Below are positions 1 to 5,963 of a stretch of 13,833 bases of DNA, piece by piece. The notes under the pieces were generated by a model. That model saw only the letters and a program-made list of their open reading frames with translations. It was not told the origin of the DNA and did not search any database. Source of the stretch: DATESZ01 sp035283845 (GTDB taxonomy: Bacteria > Desulfobacterota > Syntrophia > Syntrophales > JACQWR01); NCBI GenBank assembly GCA_035283845.1, contig DATESZ010000020.1, positions 1 to 13,833 of the forward strand, in the 5' to 3' direction. The first letter of the stretch is position 1. Every line of letters starts with the position of its first letter. The translations under genes were made by a program, and so were the position numbers.

Positions 1-294
1 GAACTGCATGAGGGATATAAATGAAAGGATAAGCAACCCGGCAGATGTGGCTTGCGCTGCAAAAATTTGCTGAAATGACAGATGCTTTCCTTCAATCCAC
101 GTGCCAAGTTCCAGCCATCCATGGGCTCCATGCAAAAATCCAAATGCCGACAATAACCATAGACTTTCCCCAAGCTTCAGGTCGCTTCCCTTCATGTTTT
201 TTGCGGCGATGGATACTCCCAGAAAAAGAAAAGAGGCGCCGTATAAAAGGTACAGAAAGTGAATCGGGTTGATGTTGGCAAAGAGTTTTAGCAT
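1..294 (-). CDS. N-terminus of a multi-span membrane protein, probably a sensor histidine kinase (partial)
   Basis: Reading the minus strand from ATG at 294 gives 98 open codons that run off the left edge. The product starts MLKLFANINPIHFLYLLYGA. Hydrophobic stretches at about residues 12-31, 44-58 and 83-98 look like membrane spans. The pattern 'YGASFLFLG' followed by 'LWLLSAFGFLHGAHGWLEL' resembles the N-terminal membrane domain found ahead of PAS, histidine kinase or GGDEF modules in many deltaproteobacterial signalling proteins. The output domain is outside the window, so kinase is the likeliest reading but not proven. The gene starts 25 bp after the stop of the response regulator on the same strand and is probably cotranscribed with it. 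No good ribosome binding site sits just before the ATG; an AGGGG lies about 22 nt upstream. Confidence 0.7.
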   Translation of the reverse strand, partial: MLKLFANINPIHFLYLLYGASFLFLGVSIAAKNMKGSDLKLGESLWLLSAFGFLHGAHGWLELGTWIEGKHLSFQQIFAAQATSAGLLILSFISLMQF

Positions 295-319
295 AATGAA
301 TTTGTAACTGGCATCGCCC

Positions 320-1705
320 CTATTCCAGACCAAATTTTTTCAGTTGATACCGGAAGGAATCATAACTGACACGCAAAAGTTTTGACGCCCTGGTTTTATT
401 ATGACCCGACCTTTCCAGCGCCTGAACAAGCAGATCCTTTTCAAATTCATCGAGGGATATCCCCTCCTCCGGTAGAATGAAGCCCTCTTTCCTCTCGCTG
501 TCCCTGTGTGCAGCCAGTCCACTTATTTCCGCAGGTAAATGTTCAGGCATTATGACCTTTGCGTTCTGGAGCACCACAATGCCGCGAACCACATTTTTCA
601 GTTCCCGCACATTGCCTGGCCATTTATAAAATTTCATCACGTTTGCGGCTTCCACGGAAAATCCTTCTATCGTCTTGTTGTATTCCTTGGAGAAGGCAGC
701 AAGAAAATGCCTGGCCAGGACAGGAATATCCTCCATTCTTTCCCTTAAAGGAGGGACGAGAAGGGAAAAGGCATTCAGCCGGTAATACAGGTCCATGCGG
801 AAATCACCCTTTTCCACGGCATCTTTCAGGTTCCTGTTCGTCGTGGCGATAACCGTTACATCGACGCTGATTTCTCCCTGGCCGCCAATGCGCCTTACCG
901 CCCTTTCCTCCAGGACCCGGAGCAGCTTGCTCTGAAGGTTCAGCTTCATCTCCCCTATCTCATCGAGAAGCAAAGTGCCGCCGTCGGCCACTTCAAAGAG
1001 CCCTTTTTTACTTGCCCTCGCATCGGTAAAAGAACCCTTCTCATAGCCAAAAAGCTCGCTCTCGAGCAGGGTATCTGGCAGAGCGCTGCAGTTTACCGCA
1101 ATGAAGGGAACGGAAGAACCGGAAGCTGGACCATGCATCATCTGGTGGATGTTCCGGGCTATCACCTCTTTGCCGACGCCGCTTTCCCCCGAGATAAGGA
1201 TACTCGAGACGTGAGCTTCGGCCATTTTTTCCACCTTTTCCTTGAGGGCATTCCTGGCGCTTGAAGCGCCGAGAAAATCTTCTTCAAAAAGGGATGAGCT
1301 TACTTTCCTCAGGTATTCCAGCTCTTTTGTCAGTTTTATGTTCTTTATGGCATTGCCGACGACAATTTTTACCTCATCCATGTTGAAGGGCTTGGTGAGA
1401 TAATCCCAGGCCCCGATCTTCATGGCCTTCACCGCTGTTTCCGCCGTATCGTCGGCGGTCAGCATAACGACTTCCACATCTAATCCGGTATTTTTTAACT
1501 CCAGAAGCGTGTCCATACCGCTTCGCCCCGGCAGGTTGATATCCAATAAAATAACGTCGGGATGCCATGACCTGATTTTTTCTACGAGCCCAACCCCGCC
1601 GGTTTCCGTGCGTACCTCGTACCCCTCTCTTTCCAGGGAGCGCAAAAGCATGGACAGAATAAGTTCATCATCATCAACGATATATATCTTAGCCAGGCTT
1701 TTCAT
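320..1705 (-). CDS. Sigma54-dependent response regulator (NtrC family)
   Basis: This 461-residue protein has the full NtrC layout. A receiver domain spans residues 1-120 with acidic pocket D11-D13, phospho-acceptor D55, T83 and K105. A sigma54-interacting AAA+ domain follows at about 145-395, with Walker A GESGVGKE (173-180), Walker B LLLDE (245-249), a probable arginine finger in YYRLN (307-311) and WPGNVREL (362-369). A Fis-type helix-turn-helix occupies about 419-461. The sigma54-contact loop reads GSFTDA (224-229) instead of the textbook GAFTGA. Phosphorylation should switch on ATP-driven remodelling of sigma54 polymerase at target promoters. The ATG overlaps the TGA of the upstream kinase gene in an ATGA, so the two are translationally coupled and are almost certainly cognate partners. 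Target genes cannot be read from the protein; the nearby cytochrome gene is a candidate. Confidence 0.95.
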   Translation of the reverse strand: MKSLAKIYIVDDDELILSMLLRSLEREGYEVRTETGGVGLVEKIRSWHPDVILLDINLPGRSGMDTLLELKNTGLDVEVVMLTADDTAETAVKAMKIGAWDYLTKPFNMDEVKIVVGNAIKNIKLTKELEYLRKVSSSLFEEDFLGASSARNALKEKVEKMAEAHVSSILISGESGVGKEVIARNIHQMMHGPASGSSVPFIAVNCSALPDTLLESELFGYEKGSFTDARASKKGLFEVADGGTLLLDEIGEMKLNLQSKLLRVLEERAVRRIGGQGEISVDVTVIATTNRNLKDAVEKGDFRMDLYYRLNAFSLLVPPLRERMEDIPVLARHFLAAFSKEYNKTIEGFSVEAANVMKFYKWPGNVRELKNVVRGIVVLQNAKVIMPEHLPAEISGLAAHRDSERKEGFILPEEGISLDEFEKDLLVQALERSGHNKTRASKLLRVSYDSFRYQLKKFGLE

Positions 1706-3144
1706 GTCTTCGCCGATCCCTTCTCTCCCATTTTTACGGGTAAAATAATCCTGAAGACTGCCCCCCCGGAGGCGTTGTTAGAGCCGGTAATAGCGCCGCC
1801 ATGTTCTTCCACGACTCTTTTGGAAACGGCCAGACCCAGCCCGGTGCCTTTTCCCTTGGTGGTAAAGAAGGGTTGAAATATCTTCTCCTTCAACTCATCG
1901 GGAATGCCTTTACCAGTATCATGCAGCTCGACGGCAATATTTCCCTCCGTCTTATCATAGCAGGTCTTTACCGTTATTTTTCCCCCCTCCGGCGTGGCAT
2001 CGGCAGCGTTAAGAAAGAGGTTTAAAAAGACTTGTTGCAACTGCTGAGGATCGGCAAGGATGTCGGGAAGGTTATCATCCAATTCCCGTACGATCCGCTT
2101 ATGCGCATCACGGGAGGAAAAAGAGGGATGCTTTTCGATAAAATATATCGTTCTTTCCAGTATTTTATTAATATTGACCGCCGCCGGCTGGGCGGCTACC
2201 GGTCTGGCAAAATTAAGAAGATTTTTCATAAGCAGCTCAATCTGCCTTATTTGCCCAATAATTTTTGACAGGACTATCCTGTCTCTTTCTTCCAGATCGA
2301 GTTCCGCCAACAGGACCTCAATCGAGACCTTCATGCCGGCTAAAGGATTCCTGATTTCATGGGCTATGCCCGCGGCCATTTCTCCAGATACCCGCAATTG
2401 TTCCGTTCTTTGCATTTCCTGCATCTGTTTTTTAAGAGATTCCGCCATTTCATTAAAAGACTCAGCTACTTCTCTGAACTCCCCATGAAGACCCCTGATC
2501 CGGTAAGCAAGATCGCCGGCCTTCAACCTGCGGGTGGCATCAAGCAGACCATTGACTGGCTTTGTCAGACTTTGAATCAGGATAAAAGCAAAACCCACAG
2601 CAAAAAAAGGCCCTACCGTAACTAAGAGAAAAAGGATGCTTTTCCTATGGGCTATTCCGCGCATGATTTCTTTTTCTTTTTTATCCAGATTTGAACTCGA
2701 AATGATTATCAGGTCTTTCACCTTATTTATAAGATCGTCTCCCATCCGCAAAGCTGCTTCCGCATGCCGTTCCGGAACGGCCGGTGCTGGAGCAGTTAAT
2801 GTTTCATGTGTCAGTTCGTGATATGCCTCAATCTGCTTTCGCAAATTATTTATTGTTTGCTCGGTCGGGGGGAAGTGATGGCAGGTAAGGCATGTTTTTA
2901 CTGCTTCAATGATGCTTTTATTCTCAGGAATTCCTCCTCCTGCCTCATCGCGTGCACCTTTGAGCCTGTTCTGGTTTTCTTCGATGCTTATTAAAAGGTC
3001 TTTTCTCAGAGATACAACATGGCGAAGAGCGGCAATATTATGCAATTCATAGATGATTTTTTCCATAGTGGTAATGACATAGACGCCACCAAAGAAAAAC
3101 ATCAGAGCGAAAACGCTGAGTCCAAAAATAATTTTTTTCTTCAT
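1702..3144 (-). CDS. Membrane sensor histidine kinase with a periplasmic heme c motif (CXXCH)
   Basis: A 480-residue protein with a first membrane span at about 5-26, a periplasmic domain at about 27-167 and a second span at about 168-192. HAMP follows to about 242, then the kinase core. The core is complete: H-box GIAHEIRNPL with H262, N-box around N375-N379, G1 DTGKGIP (409-415), F-box FQPFFTTK (423-430) and G2 GKGTGLGL (431-438). The periplasmic domain is predicted largely helical and contains CLTCHH (85-90), a single c-type heme attachment motif. I infer a covalently bound heme sensing redox state or a gas such as NO, CO or O2; the ligand is not identifiable. The gene lies 101 bp downstream of ccsB and overlaps the response regulator gene by 4 bp. 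GAGG lies only 2 nt before the ATG. The small chance that CXXCH is incidental is reduced by its position in the exported domain. Confidence 0.93.
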   Translation of the reverse strand: MKKKIIFGLSVFALMFFFGGVYVITTMEKIIYELHNIAALRHVVSLRKDLLISIEENQNRLKGARDEAGGGIPENKSIIEAVKTCLTCHHFPPTEQTINNLRKQIEAYHELTHETLTAPAPAVPERHAEAALRMGDDLINKVKDLIIISSSNLDKKEKEIMRGIAHRKSILFLLVTVGPFFAVGFAFILIQSLTKPVNGLLDATRRLKAGDLAYRIRGLHGEFREVAESFNEMAESLKKQMQEMQRTEQLRVSGEMAAGIAHEIRNPLAGMKVSIEVLLAELDLEERDRIVLSKIIGQIRQIELLMKNLLNFARPVAAQPAAVNINKILERTIYFIEKHPSFSSRDAHKRIVRELDDNLPDILADPQQLQQVFLNLFLNAADATPEGGKITVKTCYDKTEGNIAVELHDTGKGIPDELKEKIFQPFFTTKGKGTGLGLAVSKRVVEEHGGAITGSNNASGGAVFRIILPVKMGEKGSAKT

Positions 3145-3245
3145 TGCCTCATTTAATGTCCCCGTAGAAAATTACAAAGCCATCATTCCTCCCCGTATCG
3201 GGCAGGAGGTAAGCTCCAGCCGGAATGACAAAAGAAAGGTTTGGC

Positions 3246-4094
3246 TTAAGAAGCGCCGCCGTAGCTATGGAGCCCTGAAAGTATCAGGTTGACGCCAAGG
3301 TAACAAAAGATAGTGGCGGCAAAGCCGGCGATAGACAGGACTGCCGCCTTCTTTCCCCGCCAGCCGCGGGTGATCCTTGCATGCAGATAAGCCGCGTAAA
3401 TGAGCCAGACGATGAGCGACCAGGTTTCTTTGGGATCCCAGCTCCAGTATGTTCCCCAAGCCACGTTTGCCCAGAAGGCGCCCGTTACGATGCCGATCGT
3501 TAAAAGCGGAAACCCGATGGCGATTGTCTTGTAGCCGATCTCGTCAAGCGCGGAGGATGAGGGGATATAGCTCCAAAAAAGCGACGTTGACTTAGCGGAA
3601 AGGTTCTCCGCCCTTGCCTTAAAAAGATAGAGGATGCTGATACCAAAGGATACGGCAAAGGCGGCATACCCCACAAAACAGGTAACGACGTGGGAAATAA
3701 GCCAGTTGCTTTGCAGCGCCGGCACCAGAGGCTGGATGTCCTTGGGGTTCAATGAAGCGTAGGCCATGATAATAAAGGGGAAAGGGGTCACGAATGCGCC
3801 AATCGTTCTGATTTTAAATTTTGCCTCCAGGACAAGATAGACGACAGCAATCGTCCAGGCAAAAAAAACCAGCGATTCATAAAGATTCGTAAGAGGAGCG
3901 CGGCCTATTCCCATCTGGTAGGACTCGTGCCATCTCATGGCCATGGCTGCCGTCTCTATAATGACTCCCCCTAGGAGAGTCAAGGTGGCTGCCTTTCCCA
4001 GCCCCTCGGAACGGAAGGCTAAATAAGACACGTAAAGCACCATCGCGAAAAAGTATACAAATATGGAAATACCGAATAGTAACGAATTGTTCAT
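3246..4094 (-). CDS. ccsB: Cytochrome c biogenesis protein CcsB (CcsA/ResC family heme handling subunit)
   Basis: This 282-residue multi-span inner membrane protein is the heme-handling half of the System II cytochrome c synthase. With ResB it moves heme to the outer face of the membrane and attaches it to CXXCH motifs. The tryptophan-rich WWD segment is intact: WGTYWSWDPKE at 213-223. The histidines expected to coordinate heme are present: H135 before WWD, H237 in a membrane span after it, and H276 near the C-terminus. Their spacing matches the P-His/TM-His pattern known for CcsBA proteins. A clear GGAGG lies 7 nt before the ATG. The start overlaps the resB stop by 4 bp, indicating a coupled operon. 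Naming is inconsistent between genomes: this family is called CcsA, CcsB or ResC. Confidence 0.95.
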   Translation of the reverse strand: MNNSLLFGISIFVYFFAMVLYVSYLAFRSEGLGKAATLTLLGGVIIETAAMAMRWHESYQMGIGRAPLTNLYESLVFFAWTIAVVYLVLEAKFKIRTIGAFVTPFPFIIMAYASLNPKDIQPLVPALQSNWLISHVVTCFVGYAAFAVSFGISILYLFKARAENLSAKSTSLFWSYIPSSSALDEIGYKTIAIGFPLLTIGIVTGAFWANVAWGTYWSWDPKETWSLIVWLIYAAYLHARITRGWRGKKAAVLSIAGFAATIFCYLGVNLILSGLHSYGGAS

Positions 4095-5482
4095 TGAGAA
4101 ACCTCCTTAAAACTCTGAATTATACCCTCCACTTCCCTGACAAAGGCATTGCGGTTTTTGTTTGCCGTACCTCCCACCGTTACTTCCGTCCTGCCTTTCT
4201 TGTCTTTTTTCAAGGATATCCAGAGTTTTTTGTGGGACACAAAAAAAGCGGCCATAATGCCCAGAATCAAAAGTACGCAGCCCAGCCACACCGCCCATTC
4301 ACCGGGATCTTTGTTCACCTGGAGTCCCGTATATTTTTTCAGCTTCAGGTCCTTCACCCGTAAATAGTAATCGCCTCGTCGCATTTTATCGTAATTGGGA
4401 TTATCCATCAAAAGCCAAATGCCTGACGGGTTCGCCTTCTCCGGGTAGATATTGACGCCCAGCGCCGGTCCCCCTTCAGATCCGTCCGGCAGGTGAAAAT
4501 GTTCCTGATAATCGGCCGCCTCAATCTTATCGGCCATACCGGGTATATCAACTTTAATGCCGAAGGGCGCCACCAGGGTTACCATTGGGGATTCGTCCTT
4601 ATTCAGGACATCGATTGTCACCTGGTCGGGAAGAGCCCCGTAGCTTGACTGATAGAAGGTTACCCCTTCAAACGTCATCGGGTCGTTCACCCGGATGGTT
4701 TTTTTCATCACTTCCTTTCCGTCCTTAATGATGGAAAGATCGCTGCGATAATCCTTCGGGGCGCCGCTGGGATAGAATTCTGCCTTAAAGGAATTGCATT
4801 TCACCGAGAAATTTAGATGCTTAACATCCCCTGCTCTCGTTTCAAGCCGGGAAATTGCCTCTCCTTCGAAGATATTGACGTACCCCTTGAAACCAATAAA
4901 AGAACCGATGAGGGCGCCGATGAAAATCATGAGCACGCTGAGATGGGTGAAAAAAAAAGCCAGGCGGCTATATTTCCCTTTTTCAAAGAAATAATGCCTG
5001 CCGCCGTCTTCTGCATGCGTAACCACGGGCTTGCCGTAAAAGCTCTTTCCGGCCCGTTCCATAATTTCCCTTTCGACGGCATCCAGCGGACGGGCATACT
5101 TTGCCTTTGTAAGAGGATTTAGGGATTTCCCCAAGTTTTCGTCAAGGATAAGGTTTTTCTTCCTCAGCCCGGCCATGATGCCGCTATAGCGATCCATCGT
5201 ACAGGCAATGATGTTCATTGCCAGCAGGGCAAGGCATGAGATAAACCACCAGCTATGATACATATCCAGAAGCCCCAGTTTATTGAAGAGGTCTACCATA
5301 CTCGGTTTGAAAAACCGATAGTATTCCTGCAGGGGTTTATTCTGCTCAATGATCGTGCCGGCGACGGACAGCGCGGAAAGTATAAGTAAAAGAGAGATGA
5401 CGAGTTTCAGGGAGGTAAAGAAATTCCAAATCCTGTCCGTCCAGTCGGTCTTCTTGGCCTTCACTTCTTTGTCAGGAGACAC
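4091..5482 (-). CDS. resB: Cytochrome c biogenesis protein ResB
   Basis: A 463-residue protein with the ResB layout: membrane spans at about 22-42, 78-98, 174-196 and 397-416, and a large periplasmic domain between the third and fourth spans. H76 in MYHSWWF just before span 2 and H180 in the third span (FFTHLS) fit the heme-path histidines of the family. ResB forms the System II cytochrome c synthase with CcsB, holding apocytochrome and heme for thioether bond formation on the outer face. The start codon is GTG, with AGGGAGG ending 5 nt upstream, which fixes the start well. The gene overlaps ccsB by 4 bp. A strong terminator lies just upstream (5507-5543), so expression needs readthrough from the cytochrome gene or a promoter I cannot see in the short gap. 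Confidence 0.94.
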   Translation of the reverse strand: MSPDKEVKAKKTDWTDRIWNFFTSLKLVISLLLILSALSVAGTIIEQNKPLQEYYRFFKPSMVDLFNKLGLLDMYHSWWFISCLALLAMNIIACTMDRYSGIMAGLRKKNLILDENLGKSLNPLTKAKYARPLDAVEREIMERAGKSFYGKPVVTHAEDGGRHYFFEKGKYSRLAFFFTHLSVLMIFIGALIGSFIGFKGYVNIFEGEAISRLETRAGDVKHLNFSVKCNSFKAEFYPSGAPKDYRSDLSIIKDGKEVMKKTIRVNDPMTFEGVTFYQSSYGALPDQVTIDVLNKDESPMVTLVAPFGIKVDIPGMADKIEAADYQEHFHLPDGSEGGPALGVNIYPEKANPSGIWLLMDNPNYDKMRRGDYYLRVKDLKLKKYTGLQVNKDPGEWAVWLGCVLLILGIMAAFFVSHKKLWISLKKDKKGRTEVTVGGTANKNRNAFVREVEGIIQSFKEVSQ

Positions 5483-5506
5483 AAAATCCTCCCTTTCTAA
5501 AACAAC

Positions 5507-5543
5507 AAAAGCCCTCCATCACAGAGCATCGGGGAGGGCTTTT
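5507..5543 (-). terminator. Rho-independent terminator after the cytochrome gene, before resB
   Basis: An 11-bp perfect stem, AAAAGCCCTCC (5507-5517) pairing with GGAGGGCTTTT (5533-5543), encloses a 15-nt loop. On the minus strand the stem is followed by a T-rich tract (TTTTGTTGTTTT). It sits 22 bp past the cytochrome stop codon and about 25 bp before the resB GTG. It may end most cytochrome transcripts and leave a fraction reading into resB-ccsB, giving high cytochrome and low maturation-factor expression. Confidence 0.85.
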
Positions 5544-5565
5544 AGATTGTCTAACAACAATGATG

Positions 5566-5883
5566 TCATTTCTTATGGCACTTGTCGCATTCTTTAGCAT
5601 CGGCTTTAACGCTAAAAGCCTTTTTGCCGTCGTGGCAGGCGCCGCATCCCTTGCCGGCCTGCATGTCAGCCATCTTATGTTCGCTTTTCTTCATCTTGAA
5701 GATTTTGGTATGGCAATCGGTGCATTTAAGACCCGGATCGGCGTGGGCTTTGCCATCGAATACGACCTTGCCCTGAGTTTTCTCATCCCATTCTACTTTT
5801 TTGCCCGGACCTACAGCCATAGCGCCACCCGCAAGTGCGAAGACGAAACAGGCTGCGACTAAAACGATAAAAAATCTTTTCAT
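5566..5883 (-). CDS. Periplasmic triheme cytochrome c, c7-type
   Basis: A 105-residue secreted cytochrome. The signal peptide is MKRFFIVLVAACFVFALAGG plus AMA, with cleavage probably after A23. The mature part of about 82 residues has three heme c motifs: CTDCH (54-58), CGACH (80-84) and CDKCH (99-103). The pattern CTDCHTKIF ... GKGCGACHDGKKAF ... CDKCH matches the c7/triheme class III cytochromes, which carry electrons in the periplasm of metal-, sulfur- and syntrophically respiring deltaproteobacteria. Only two histidines lie outside the heme motifs (H47, H69), fewer than the three needed for bis-His ligation of every heme. I chose the ATG at 5883 because GGGAGG lies 6 nt upstream and the signal peptide starts there; the same frame is open back to an ATG at 5967, but that would put 28 odd residues before the signal peptide. 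It has its own promoter and terminator. Confidence 0.93.
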   Translation of the reverse strand: MKRFFIVLVAACFVFALAGGAMAVGPGKKVEWDEKTQGKVVFDGKAHADPGLKCTDCHTKIFKMKKSEHKMADMQAGKGCGACHDGKKAFSVKADAKECDKCHKK

Positions 5884-5914
5884 ATAAAACCTCCCTCTAT
5901 GCGGATTTTGGCTG

Positions 5915-5943
5915 TACATATTAGATTGCAAGCATCGTGTCAA
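5915..5943 (-). promoter_or_regulatory. Cytochrome gene promoter: sigma70 hexamers overlapping a sigma54-like -24/-12 element
   Basis: On the minus strand, TTGACA (5943-5938) and TATGTA (5920-5915) are separated by 17 bp, a good sigma70 arrangement ending about 32 bp before the start codon. The same bases also read TGACAC-N5-TTGCA (5942-5927). This matches the sigma54 consensus TGGCAC-N5-TTGCA except for A in place of the second G of the GG pair, with correct spacing. That G is normally almost invariant, so the sigma54 reading is weaker than the sigma70 one. The neighbouring sigma54 activator makes it worth recording. Confidence 0.55.
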
Positions 5944-5963
5944 GTAAAATTCACACCTGTAAA

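Noticed and set aside
96..111. TGGCAC-N5-TTGA on the minus strand, a possible sigma54 promoter
   Set aside because: It lacks the -12 GC and lies inside the coding sequence of the partial membrane protein.
45..272. 75-codon plus-strand open frame at the left edge
   Set aside because: The opposite strand carries a clear membrane-protein frame with signalling-domain patterns; this is its shadow.
3145..3245. Gap between ccsB and the kinase, examined for a terminator or promoter
   Set aside because: Only a 4-bp GGAG/CTCC hairpin and no convincing promoter hexamers; the genes are probably cotranscribed.
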